A DNA stretch of 64,000 nucleotides from Streptomyces venezuelae. GTDB taxonomy: Bacteria; Actinomycetota; Actinomycetes; Streptomycetales; Streptomycetaceae. Location of the stretch: positions 5,518,001-5,582,000 of the forward strand of contig NZ_CP029192.1 in NCBI RefSeq assembly GCF_008642315.1. The letters run 5' to 3'. The translations under genes and the position numbers were made by a program. Every line of letters starts with the position of its first letter. Positions within the stretch are counted from its first letter, which is position 1. Below are positions 8,809-18,100 of the stretch, piece by piece. The notes beneath the pieces are model-generated. The model saw nothing but the letters and a program-made list of their open reading frames with translations, ran no database searches and had not been told where the DNA came from.

Positions 8809-11094
8809 TCACAGCTGCGGAGAACGCTGGAGACCCGAGAACGGCACCCGGTCCGGCCGAGGAGCACCTCCCGGCACCGGATGCCGCTCCGCCAGGGGCA
8901 CCACGGACGGCAGTCCGCCCGGCTCGCCGAGCACGACGTGCCGCACCACGCGCTCCGCGGCGCGCCCGTCGTCGTACGCGCAGAACCGCTCGCGGAACGC
9001 GCGCCGCAGCTGCGCCGAGCGCGAGCCCGCCCAGTGCCCCGTGGCGAAGATGTCGGTGAGCTCGTCCTCGCTGCGCGCGACCGCGCCCGGCGGGAACGCC
9101 CGCACGTCGAAGTAGGTGCCGCGGGCCGCCTCGTAGGCCTCCCAGTCGTCGGCGTGCAGCACGATGGGCCGGTCGAGGTTGGCGTAGTCGAACATCAGGG
9201 ACGAGTAGTCGGTGACCAGCGCGTCGGAGGCGAGGCAGAGCGACTCGATGCTCGGGTGGTCCGACACGTCGATGAGCCGGCCCGACGGCTGCTCGCCGCC
9301 GACGGCGAGCGGCGCCCCGTAGAAGTGGTGCGCGCGGGTCAGGACCACGAACCGGGGGCCGAGCGCGCGCAGCATCCGCTCCAGGTCGAGGGCGCGGAGC
9401 TGGCTGCGGCGGTAGTCGCGGTGGGTCGGCGCGTACAGGACGGCGACCGCGCCGTGCGGGATGCCGAGGCGGTCCCGCAGCCCGGCGACATCGGCGGAAG
9501 TCGCCTTCTGGTAGCGGTCGTTGCGGGGGTAGCCGTATTCGAGCGTCGTGTACCCGGCGGGGAACACCCGCTCCCACACGAGCGTCGAGTGCCGGTTCGA
9601 CGACAGCACGTAGTCCCATTTGTCGACGTTCCGCAGCAGGGCGGCGAAGTCCATGCCGCGCGCGGCCGCGGGGCGCTCCTGGAGGTCGAGGCCCATGTGC
9701 TTGAGGGGCGTGCCGTGCTGGGTCTGGACGAGGACCTGCCCCGGCCGCTTGACCAGTCTGCGGTCGAAGTTGACGTTGTTGACGAGGTACTTGGAGCGGG
9801 CGAGCGCCGTCCAGTACGCGGCCGAGCCGGGCCGCAGCCTGCGCGTCGCGGAGGGGATCGTGTGGTGGTGGCGCGGGTGGGCGATCCACGCGGTGCTGAC
9901 CCCCGGCACCAGCTCGCGCATCGCGGCTTCCAGCGCGCCCGGGTTGCAGCCGTAGCCGCGCCCCCAGTACGAGGAGAAGACGGCGTGCCGGTCGCGCACG
10001 GGCAGCCGCAGCTGGACGCGGTAGTGCAGCTGCAGCAGGGCGCCCTTCGTGCGGCGGACCCCGTACGCCACGGACCGCCGGGCGCGGGAGCGCAGCCGCA
10101 GCGCCGCCCACAGGCCCCGGTACGTGCGGTGCGAGCCGAGCCGCACCAGGCCGTGCCGCAGCCGGGTGCGGGCGGGCACGGGGGCGCCCGGGGCGCGGTG
10201 GCGCCGGTAGTGGGAGCGGGCTCTGCGCAGGAACGCGGCACGGGAGCCGCGCGGCAGTCTGCCCCGCTTGGTGAAGATCGTCGACAGGTGGTCGACCATG
10301 CGCCGGAACATCACGGGCCGCCACGCCGCGGACAGCTCGGGGTGCTCGTCGAGGAACGCGAAGACCCGGTCGTACTGGTCGAAGATGTCGAAGTGCTTGA
10401 GGCTCGTGGTGCCCAGGATGTTGCCCTGACGGCGCTGGCGGTAGTGCACGCAGACCCGGTCGAGGGTGGCCATGGTGTCCGCCGTCATCAGGAGCGGATA
10501 CGTCCAGGGCGTGTCCTCGTAGTACCCGGGCGGGAAGGTGAAGCCCTCGCGCTCGATGAAGTCGCGGCGGTGCGCCTTGTTCCAGGCGACCATGAGGACC
10601 TTGAGGAGGCCCGGCCGGTCGGCGAGGCGGAAGGGGGCGGCGCCCTCCTCGGTGAGGTGGGCGGCGAACTGGTTGCGGATGGCCTCGCCGGACCAGAAGG
10701 TGCGCGCGTAGTCGTAGATCAGGACGTCGGGTTCGCCGGTCTCCTTGATCCGGTCGGAGATCGCGTGCAGGGAGCCGGGGGTCAGGGTGTCGTCGCTGTC
10801 CAGGAAGATCAGGTAGTCACCGGTGGCGTGCTCCATGCCGGCGTTGCGGGCCCTGCCGAGACCGACGTTCTCCTTGAGGTGCACGGCTCTCACGCGCGCG
10901 TCCCTGGCGGCGAACTCGTCGATGATCGCGCCGCTCGCGTCCGGCGAGCAGTCGTCGACCGCGATCAGCTCCAGGTCGGTGAAGGACTGTGAGAGCACGG
11001 ACTCCAGGCACTCGTGCACATACGCCTGCACCCGGTAGGCGGGGACGATGACACTGAACCGGGGCAAGGCACTTCCATGGGTCGGCGCGGTCAT
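8809..11094 (-). CDS. bifunctional GT2 glycosyltransferase / CDP-glycerol:polyol phosphotransferase (copy 3, operon-proximal)
   Basis: The 761-residue protein (ATG 11094; a TTG at 11067 giving LPRFSVIVP is the alternative start) repeats the two-domain plan. The GT2 half has 'AVDDCSPDASGAI', 'IFLDSDDTLTPG' and 'VAWNKAHRRDF'. The TagF-like half has 'YWGRGYGCNPGAL', QTQHGTPLKHMG (His460), 'YAPTHRDYRRSQ' and 'ALVTDYSSLMFDYANLDRP'. It is the first gene of the polymer operon. A possible -10 (TAACGC on the minus strand, 11128-11123) lies about 30 bases before the start. It is closer to copy 1 in the GT2 half ('AVDDCSPD') and to copy 2 in the intact HGTP motif, so the paralogues have diverged in a mosaic way. 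Confidence 0.87.
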   Translation of the reverse strand: MTAPTHGSALPRFSVIVPAYRVQAYVHECLESVLSQSFTDLELIAVDDCSPDASGAIIDEFAARDARVRAVHLKENVGLGRARNAGMEHATGDYLIFLDSDDTLTPGSLHAISDRIKETGEPDVLIYDYARTFWSGEAIRNQFAAHLTEEGAAPFRLADRPGLLKVLMVAWNKAHRRDFIEREGFTFPPGYYEDTPWTYPLLMTADTMATLDRVCVHYRQRRQGNILGTTSLKHFDIFDQYDRVFAFLDEHPELSAAWRPVMFRRMVDHLSTIFTKRGRLPRGSRAAFLRRARSHYRRHRAPGAPVPARTRLRHGLVRLGSHRTYRGLWAALRLRSRARRSVAYGVRRTKGALLQLHYRVQLRLPVRDRHAVFSSYWGRGYGCNPGALEAAMRELVPGVSTAWIAHPRHHHTIPSATRRLRPGSAAYWTALARSKYLVNNVNFDRRLVKRPGQVLVQTQHGTPLKHMGLDLQERPAAARGMDFAALLRNVDKWDYVLSSNRHSTLVWERVFPAGYTTLEYGYPRNDRYQKATSADVAGLRDRLGIPHGAVAVLYAPTHRDYRRSQLRALDLERMLRALGPRFVVLTRAHHFYGAPLAVGGEQPSGRLIDVSDHPSIESLCLASDALVTDYSSLMFDYANLDRPIVLHADDWEAYEAARGTYFDVRAFPPGAVARSEDELTDIFATGHWAGSRSAQLRRAFRERFCAYDDGRAAERVVRHVVLGEPGGLPSVVPLAERHPVPGGAPRPDRVPFSGLQRSPQL

Positions 11095-11160
11095 ACTGCC
11101 CTAAAACGCCCGCGGAGGTGATCGCGTTACGCCGCCTGTGGCATCCGGGGGATGGACACG

Positions 11161-11197
11161 AAGGGGCGGCCCGGTTAACCCGCCCGGGCCGCCCCTT
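11161..11197 (-). terminator. GC-rich hairpin terminating the sugar ABC operon
   Basis: A perfect 14-bp inverted repeat (11161-11174 pairing 11184-11197) with a 9-base loop lies 40 bases after the permease stop on the minus strand. It has only a short T run, as is usual in Streptomyces. It separates the ABC operon from the glycopolymer operon. Confidence 0.7.
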
Positions 11198-11236
11198 CTG
11201 GTACTGCGCGTCGCGCCGGTACCACTCGTCGCGCCG

Positions 11237-12136
11237 CTACTTCACCGCGCCCGCCATCACCCCGGACACGAACTGCCGCTGGAACGCGAAGAAGACGGCC
11301 AGCGGGATCACCATCGAGATGAACGCGCCGGGCGCCAGGATCTGCACGTTGTCGCCGAAGAACCGCACCTGCTGCTGGAGCGCCACCGTGATCGGCGGGT
11401 TCTTGGAGTCGGCGAAGATCAGTGCGATCAGCATGTCGTTCCAGACCCACAGGAACTGGAAGATGCCGAGCGAGGCGATGGCGGGTGCCCCGAGCGGCAT
11501 CACGACGCGTACGAAAAGACGCAGCTCGCCCGCCCCGTCGAGCCGCGCCGCCTCCAGGAGTTCGCGCGGGATCTCCGCGAAGAAGTTCCGCAGGAGGAAG
11601 ATCGCGAACGGCAGGCCGAAGGCCACGTGGAAGGTGATCACGCCGATCGTGGTCTCGAAGATGCCGATCTTGCCGAAGAGGTCGGCGATCGGCACGAGCG
11701 CCACCTGCACCGGGACGACGAGGAGCGCGACCACGCCGATGAACCACCAGTCGCGGCCCGGGAACTCCATCCACGCGAAGGCATAACCCGCGAGCGAGCC
11801 GATGATCACGACGAGCAGCGTCGCCGGCACGGTGATCATGATGCTCGACAGGATCGAGTCGGTGATCGTCTCGTCCTTGAGGAGCGTCGTGTAGTTGTCG
11901 AAGGTCAGCTGCGAGGGCGCACTGAACGCCTTCCACCAGCCGCTCTCGCTCATGTCCGCCGGCGTGCGGAACGAGCCGATGAGCAGGCCGATCGTCGGCA
12001 CCAGCCAGAACAGCCCCACAAGCACCAGGAACACCCGCAGCGCGGTGCTGCCGAGCAGGGACGCGATGCGGCCCCCGACCGACTGCCTGGCCTTCACGAT
12101 CTCGGTCCGAGCGGTCGTCTCCGTCTGAGCGGTCAC
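11237..12136 (-). CDS. carbohydrate ABC transporter permease (MalG-type)
   Basis: The GTG at 12136 (GGGAGG 7 bases upstream) overlaps the upstream permease TGA as GTGA, giving 299 residues. Six membrane segments are visible. The EAA loop that docks the ATPase reads 'EIPRELLEAARLDGAGELRLFVRVVMPLGAPAI', followed by 'FLWVWNDMLIALIF', both hallmarks of MalG/GanQ-class permeases. The C-terminus 'FQRQFVSGVMAGAVK' is typical of carbohydrate uptake 1 permeases. It forms a heterodimer with the neighbouring MalF-type permease. No ATPase gene is in the operon, and in Streptomyces such systems usually borrow the shared ATPase MsiK. The transported sugar is unknown. Confidence 0.93.
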   Translation of the reverse strand: MTAQTETTARTEIVKARQSVGGRIASLLGSTALRVFLVLVGLFWLVPTIGLLIGSFRTPADMSESGWWKAFSAPSQLTFDNYTTLLKDETITDSILSSIMITVPATLLVVIIGSLAGYAFAWMEFPGRDWWFIGVVALLVVPVQVALVPIADLFGKIGIFETTIGVITFHVAFGLPFAIFLLRNFFAEIPRELLEAARLDGAGELRLFVRVVMPLGAPAIASLGIFQFLWVWNDMLIALIFADSKNPPITVALQQQVRFFGDNVQILAPGAFISMVIPLAVFFAFQRQFVSGVMAGAVK

Positions 12137-13482
12137 CGTCGCGCCTCCCGCCTCATCCGCCGAATGTTGAACAGCATCACGGGGATCACGAGGAGGAAGA
12201 GCAGCATCGCGATGGCGCTGGCCACTCCCGAGTCCTTGTCCAGGAACGCCGAGTTGTAGAGCTGGACCGCGAGCACGTTCGCCTCGTCCTTCGACGAGCC
12301 CGGCGGGATCACGAAGACCAGGTCGAAGATCTTCAGTACGTTGATCATGAGCGTGACCAGGACCACCGCGAGGACCGGGGCGAGCAGCGGCACCGTCACC
12401 CGCCGGAACACCTGCCACTCGTTGGCGCCGTCCACCCGCGCCGCCTCCAGGAGCTCGCGCGGCACGCTCGCCAGGCCCGCCGCGATCAGCACCATCGCGA
12501 ACCCGGCCCACATCCACAGGTAGGAGCCGATGATCGAGGGCGTGATCAGTGTGGGGCCCAGCCAGTCGATGCCGTTGTACGCCTCGCGGAAGTTGGACGC
12601 CGGGTAGCGCAGCTGGGCGCCGTCGGCCTCCTTCGGCAGCGCGAACGTGCCGTCGTCCGACGCCTCGGTGGACGCCACCACCTCACCGTTCCTGACGGCC
12701 TCGATCTTGATGCCCGGATAGCCGAACTCCGTGCTGTCCGGGGCGTTCGCCTTCCCGCGCCCCTTGCCGCGCGTGAAGTCCTGCCAGGCCGTGCCGGTGA
12801 CCCGCTGCGGATCGGCCTCCGCGGGGCGCGCCGCCTTCGCGCCGTCCGGCATCTGGTCGGGCGGTACGCCGGTCAGCGGCAGCACCACGGGCGTGCCGGC
12901 CTTCACCGGCTCCTTGGTGATGAAGGCGCCGCCGCCCGCGTTCTTCAGCGGCGACGCGGTGCTCGGGTGCGCCTGCGGGAACGCCGACGACTCGGAGAAC
13001 GTGTCGTGCACGCTCACCATCACGGCGTTGGCGACACCGCGGTCGGGGTCCGACTCGTACACGAGCCGGAAGATGATGCCCGCGGCCAGCATCGAGATCG
13101 CCATCGGCATGAAGATGACGAGCTTGAACGCCGTGCCCCAGCGCACCCGTTCGGTCAGGACGGCGAAGATCAGACCGAGGATCGTGGCGACCGTGGGCGC
13201 CACGACCACCCAGATCGCGTTGTTCTTGATCGCGGTGCGGATGCTGTCGTCCGTGAAGAGCGTCTTGTAGTTGCCGAACGCGGTGAAGTCGCCCGAGTCG
13301 TCGAAGAAGCTGCGGAAGAACGAGTACCCGATGGGGTACAGGACGAGCGCGCCGAGCAGCACCAGGGCAGGCAGCAGAAAGAGCACCGCCATGGCCTTGC
13401 GCGTGCCGGTCACGCTCTTGCGCGGGGTCGGAACCGGGGGCGGCGCCGTCTTCGGCGCACCCCCGGCGTTCACGGACGCCAC
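12133..13482 (-). CDS. carbohydrate ABC transporter permease (MalF-type) with a large extracytoplasmic insertion
   Basis: The GTG at 13482 (AAGGA upstream, 4 bases after the binding-protein stop) gives 449 residues, about 140 more than a usual permease. The core shows 'LFLLPALVLLGALVLYPIGYSFF' (TM1) and an EAA loop 'SVPRELLEAARVDGANEWQVFRRVTVPLLAPV'. Residues ~158-300 are an insert between the membrane segment ending 'RLVYESDPDRGVANAV' and 'GIDWLGPTLITPSIIGSYLW'. The insert is Pro/Gly-rich with a beta-sandwich-like tail ('IKIEAVRNGEVVASTEASDDGTFALP') resembling prealbumin-like repeats. It should face outward, in the position of the P2 loop of MalF that touches the binding protein. Confidence 0.9.
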   Translation of the reverse strand: MASVNAGGAPKTAPPPVPTPRKSVTGTRKAMAVLFLLPALVLLGALVLYPIGYSFFRSFFDDSGDFTAFGNYKTLFTDDSIRTAIKNNAIWVVVAPTVATILGLIFAVLTERVRWGTAFKLVIFMPMAISMLAAGIIFRLVYESDPDRGVANAVMVSVHDTFSESSAFPQAHPSTASPLKNAGGGAFITKEPVKAGTPVVLPLTGVPPDQMPDGAKAARPAEADPQRVTGTAWQDFTRGKGRGKANAPDSTEFGYPGIKIEAVRNGEVVASTEASDDGTFALPKEADGAQLRYPASNFREAYNGIDWLGPTLITPSIIGSYLWMWAGFAMVLIAAGLASVPRELLEAARVDGANEWQVFRRVTVPLLAPVLAVVLVTLMINVLKIFDLVFVIPPGSSKDEANVLAVQLYNSAFLDKDSGVASAIAMLLFLLVIPVMLFNIRRMRREARR

Positions 13483-13486
13483 CGCG

Positions 13487-14884
13487 TCAGTCCTTGTACG
13501 CCTTGGCCGCGGCGGTCTCCAGCGCCTTCTGCGTGCCCGCCACGTCCTTCGGGTCCTGTAGGAAGTCCTGCAGCGCCTTCCACTCGCCCTTGCCCGGCGT
13601 GCCGCCGAAGGACTGCGGGGCCTGGTCGGACATGTCGAAGCGGATGTCGTCACCCGCCGCGATCAGGTTCTTCGCGATGTTGCGCTGCACATCGTTCGGG
13701 TACGCCGCCATGTCCAGGCTCTTGTTCGGCGAGATGAAGCCGCCCGCCTCGGCCCAGATCTTCGCCGCGTCCGGCGAGCCGAGGAAGGTGAGCAGCGCCT
13801 GCGCGCCCTTGCTGTCCTTCAGCGCGACGGCGGCGTCACCGCCCACCACGGCCGGGGACTCGTCGCCGACCGCCGGGAACGCGAACACCTTGGCGTCCGT
13901 CCCCACCTTCGCCTTCGTCTCCGAGATCGCCAGCGACACCATGTCGCCCTCGAAGACCATGCCCGCCTTGGGCTGGTCGCCGCCGGTGAAGGTCTGCTTC
14001 ACGGAGACGGGGAACTCGGTCTGCAGCGCGCCCTTCGCGCCGCCCGCCACGAACCCCTTCGTGCCGAAGACCTCGCCGAGCGTGGTCAGCGCCTCCTTGA
14101 CCGACGGATCCGTCCACTTGATCTTGTGCTGCGCGAGCTGGTCGTACTTCTCAGGACCCGCCTGCGACAGATAGATGTTCTCGAACCAGTCGGTGAGGGT
14201 CCACGCGTCGGCGCCCGCGACCGATACCGGCGGCACCCCGGAGTCGTACACGGTCTGGGCGGTCTTCATGAACGCGTCCCAGGTCTTCGGCTCCTTGACG
14301 CCCGCGTTCTCGAACACCGCGGTGTTGTACCAGACCAGCGACTTGTTGGCGGCCTTGAAGTACACGCCGTACTGCTTGCCGTCGACCGCGCCGAGCTTCT
14401 GCCACCCCTTCGAGTAGTTCTTGTCGAGCTGCTTCTGCGCCTCGGTGCCGACCGGCTTGGCCCACTTGTTCGCCACGGCCTGCTCGATCGCGCCGACCTG
14501 CGGCAGCATCGCGACGTCCGGCGGCTGGCCGCCAGCCACCTTCGACTCCAGGAAGCTGATGATCGGGTCCTGCGCGGGCACGAAGGACACGCCGGCGCCC
14601 GTCCGCTTCTCGAACTCGTCGAGAACCTTCAGGAACACCTTGCGCTCTGCACCGCCCCAGACAGCGGCCACGGACACGCTCTCCCCGTCCAGCTCGGGCA
14701 GTTGCAGCGAGGATGCGGTGTCGTCGTCCGTCCCCTTGTTCCCCTTGTCCCCGTCGTCGCTGTCGTCGCCGCCGCACGCGGCGACGGTGAACGCGAGCGC
14801 GCCCGCGACGACGGCCGAGGCGACTCTGGCGGTGGTACGCCGATGTAGCGGTGCCCTGCGTGTACGAAGAGTGCTGCGCATCAC
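13487..14884 (-). CDS. extracellular solute-binding lipoprotein, sugar ABC transporter
   Basis: The 465-residue product (GTG 14884, or ATG 14881 immediately after) has an Arg-rich n-region and a lipobox 'TVAAC' with Cys37, followed by an acidic linker. 'SVSVAAVWGGAERKVFLKVLDEFEKRTG' and 'GQPPDVAMLPQVGAIEQAV' are typical of family-1 carbohydrate-binding proteins (MalE/UgpB class). 'AFPAVGDESPAVVGGDAAVAL' is the conserved late motif. It is tethered outside the membrane and delivers ligand to the two permeases encoded downstream. AGGAAGAG precedes the start. A promoter-like pair lies just upstream (see 14921-14950). No ligand can be read from the sequence. Confidence 0.93.
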   Translation of the reverse strand: MMRSTLRTRRAPLHRRTTARVASAVVAGALAFTVAACGGDDSDDGDKGNKGTDDDTASSLQLPELDGESVSVAAVWGGAERKVFLKVLDEFEKRTGAGVSFVPAQDPIISFLESKVAGGQPPDVAMLPQVGAIEQAVANKWAKPVGTEAQKQLDKNYSKGWQKLGAVDGKQYGVYFKAANKSLVWYNTAVFENAGVKEPKTWDAFMKTAQTVYDSGVPPVSVAGADAWTLTDWFENIYLSQAGPEKYDQLAQHKIKWTDPSVKEALTTLGEVFGTKGFVAGGAKGALQTEFPVSVKQTFTGGDQPKAGMVFEGDMVSLAISETKAKVGTDAKVFAFPAVGDESPAVVGGDAAVALKDSKGAQALLTFLGSPDAAKIWAEAGGFISPNKSLDMAAYPNDVQRNIAKNLIAAGDDIRFDMSDQAPQSFGGTPGKGEWKALQDFLQDPKDVAGTQKALETAAAKAYKD

Positions 14885-14920
14885 TGCCCCGTTCTCTTCC
14901 TGGCGAGTCCCGTGCGCTCT

Positions 14921-14950
14921 GGTCTACGCCCGCGCGGGGAGGGGCGGCAA
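14921..14950 (-). promoter_or_regulatory. candidate promoter of the sugar ABC operon
   Basis: On the minus strand TTGCCG (14950-14945) and TAGACC (14926-14921) are separated by 18 bases, placing the start about 30 bases before the lipoprotein gene. An inverted repeat TGACG-TGG-CGTCA lies upstream at 14991-15003 and could be an operator. The rest of 14885-15103 shows no gene. Confidence 0.45.
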
Positions 14951-15103
14951 GATGGCCTGCGCTGTCAACTCGCTGATCGTGATGGCGTTGTGACGTGGCG
15001 TCATGGGGTTTGGGATGAGCTGCACGGACTGTCAGGTTCGGGGCGGACGTGGTGGTGCGTTGCTCCCGCTCGGGCTGTGGGGTTCGGGGTGGTCGGGGTG
15101 GGG

Positions 15104-18100
15104 TCAGAGCAGGGAGGGCACCTGGTCCGCGGAGACGGAGCGGGCCGCCCGTTCCAGCGCGCTGGCCAGCAGGGCCAGGTCCGTCGGTCCGTTGCCGAGC
15201 TCGCGCACCGGACGCCGGGCCGGCGGGTCGCCCATCCGCTCCCACTCCAGCGGCACCACCGTGGGCCGCAGCGTCGCCGTACGCGGAATGCGCCCCGTGA
15301 CCCGGCCTGCCTGGAAAGCCGTGGCCCGGCCGTCCGGGGAGCGGAGCTCGCCCCGCCCGGGCGCGGGCTCCTCGGGGCCCGACGCCACCGCGTCGAGCAC
15401 CACACGGAGCGACGCGCGCTGCCCGAGCTCGGTCTCCAGGACCCGCTCGCTGCGCCCGCTGGTCGCCACGAGGTGCACGCCGAGGCGCTCCCCGTCCCGG
15501 GCGACCGCCTCAAGAGCGCGGACGACGGAACCCGCCGCGGGCCGCCCCGGGGACCCGAGCGCGGGCGCGAGCAGCGCGTCGAAGTCGTCGACGAGGACGA
15601 CGAGACGGGGCAGCGGCGGCCCGGGATCCACCCGCTGCCGCGCCGACGCAGGCCGCAGCCGCATCGTGGCGCTGGGCGCCGGGTCCAGGTCCCCGTCCAG
15701 CCCCTGCGCGGGCACGGAGGGCGCGGGGGACGAGGCCGCCGGGTGGGAGTTCGCGGACGGGGAGGTCGTGGGATGCGTGGCTTCGGGGCGTACGGAGGCC
15801 GCCGAGGCGGCGTTCGTGGGGCGGGAGTTCCCAGAGGGGTGGTTCGCGGGATGGGTGGCCGTGGACTCGGGGCGTGCGGGGGCCGCGGACGGGGAGTTCC
15901 CGGGGCGGGTGGCCGACGGGGCGGCTCCGGAGCGGGCGGCGGGCACCGAGGGGGAGCTCCCGGGACGGGTCGCTTCGGCGGGCGCGGAAGCCTGGGCCTG
16001 GGCCGGGGCTTCTGAGCGGGCGGAGGCCGTGGGACCGACTTCGCCGCGCGGGGAGACCGGCGCGGTGGACGCCGTCGTGGCGCCCGGCGCGGCCGACTGC
16101 GACCGCTGCGTCACCATCCGCCCCGACACCTCCCGCTGCGTGTGCCACTCGGCGAACCCGAGCCTGCCGAGCAGCTCGGCCCGCCGCTTCAGCTCCGCGG
16201 CCAGGGACTGCGCGAACGCCCGCATCCGCACCGGGTCGTTGGCGACGAGGTGGGTCGTGACGTGGGGCAGGTCCGTACAGGCACCGAGCCCCGTGCCCTG
16301 CCGCCCGACGGCCCCGCCCGCGCCGACACCGTCCCGCCCGTCGACGAGCACGATGCCGAGCCGGTCGGGGCGTTCGGCGGCCGCGAGGGACGCGGCGACG
16401 GAACGCAGCAGTTCCGTACGGCCGCTGCCCGCCGGGCCCTCCGCCAGCAGGTGCGGTCCTTCGGCGCCGAGGTCGGCGACGACCGGGCCGCGCGGCCCCG
16501 CGCCGAGCACGGCCGCGGCACGCCCGCCGAGAGCCTCGGGGTCGTCGGCAGCCGCCGCCCACCGCGCCATCAGCGAGGCGGGCGTGGCCCTGGCGAGCCC
16601 CAACTCGTCGAGGAGCCGGGCCGTCCGGGGCAGCGGCGCGGACACGCGCGCGTGGCCCTCGACGGCCGTGCCGTCCGTGCGCAGCGGCGCGAGGGCCCGC
16701 GCGAACCGCTCGGCCCAGGCCGCCGAGACGGCGTCCACGGCGGCGACGGTGCCGTGACCCGCGGGCCGCCCGCCCGCCGTCCGCATCAGCCGCAGCGCGG
16801 TCGCCACATCGCCGCTGAGGAGCGCGACCGCACCGCACGCGCGGAAGGCGGGCGCCACCGAACAGGCCGCCTCGTACGTGTCCAGGACCGGGGAGGAGGG
16901 GGAGGCCGCGACCGTCTCGGCGAGGCACACCACATGGATGCCGGCCTGCGCGCCCTCGGCGGCGAGCCGGACGGTGGACTCGCGCAGGGTCGCGGACCCG
17001 GGGTCGCCGTCGACGACGACGACCGTGCGGGCGCCGGTCGCTGCCACGCCCGCGCTCCCCGTGCCGCTGTCGGCGATGTGGTCGTCCAGGCGGCGGATCA
17101 GCTCGTCCGCGCGGGCCGCCGCCTGGTCGCGGTCGTAGGCGAGGAGGAGGCGGCAGTCCTGGCCGTGCGCGGGCCGCAGGTGGGGGAGCCAGCCGAGCCA
17201 TGCCCACTCGGCGGTGCGCCCGGCCACCGGGCGGGCCCGGTCCGTGCTGATCAGCACGATCTCCAGGGAGTCCGGGGAGTGCAGCGCGGCGAGCTGGGCG
17301 ACGACCGCCCTGGCCAGGCCGGTGAGCCGGTCCCGCGGCCCGGCGAGGCCCAGCGAGCCCGCCTCGCGCAGCCCGACCGTGACGGGGACGGCGGGCAGCA
17401 GCCCTTCGCGCCCGTCGGCGGCGGGCAGGGCGCGGTCGACCGTGCCGAGCCGCACCGCGAGCGCCTCGGGGTGGCCGGGGCCGCGCTCCCAGAGGCGGGG
17501 GCCCGGGCCGAGCGCGGTGAGCAGCAGGGCGGCGGGATCGGGCCACGCCTCGGGGGTGCGGGCGGCCGCGGTTATGGCGAGGTCCTCGGGGGAGGGGCCC
17601 AGCGGCCCCGGGGCGCGGTCGCCCGCGTGCCCGCCGTCCGCGTACGCCTCGTGGGGGCCGTCGTGGCGGTCGTGCCCTCCGTACTCCCCGTACCCCTCGT
17701 ACTCGTCGGGTCCGTCCGGGCCGTCGTACGGATCGTGGTCCGGGCCGCCGTCCCGGCCGCCCGTCAGCCGCCGGGCCCAGGCCGAGAGCCCGCCGCGCTT
17801 GCGCAGGTTGCGGGGGACGGTCGTCCCGCGCGCGGGGGTGCCGGTGCGGGTCCGCTCGGTGTCGGGGGCGGTGCCCTGATGCGGCACGACGGGGGTCTCG
17901 GTGCCGCCGCCGTGCTCGACCGGCGCGGGCTGCGTTCCGTACGCCCCGTACGAGCTCTGTGATCCGTGGGCATGCGCCGCGCCGTACGCCCCCTGGGGGC
18001 TCCGGGCGCCGTGCGCACCCTGGGCGCCGCCGGTGTCGTATGCGCCCTCACCGCCGGTGCCGCCCCAGCCCGACGGGCCGTACGCCTGGTGGGCGGCGGA

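Noticed and set aside
6931..10992. Very long open frame on the plus strand through the glycopolymer genes
   Set aside because: It is the antisense shadow of high-GC3 genes; its translation is Val/Arg/Gly/His-biased, has no domain motif, and the minus-strand frames carry clear GT2 and TagF motifs.
14918..14930. dre-like half-site (TGGTCTA) near the ABC operon promoter
   Set aside because: Only one half matches the DasR consensus ACTGGTCTAGACCACT; it overlaps the -10, so the resemblance is probably chance.
14151..15245. Open frame overlapping the sugar-binding lipoprotein and the end of the FHA gene
   Set aside because: Arg/Ala-rich, no motif, and it overlaps well-supported genes.
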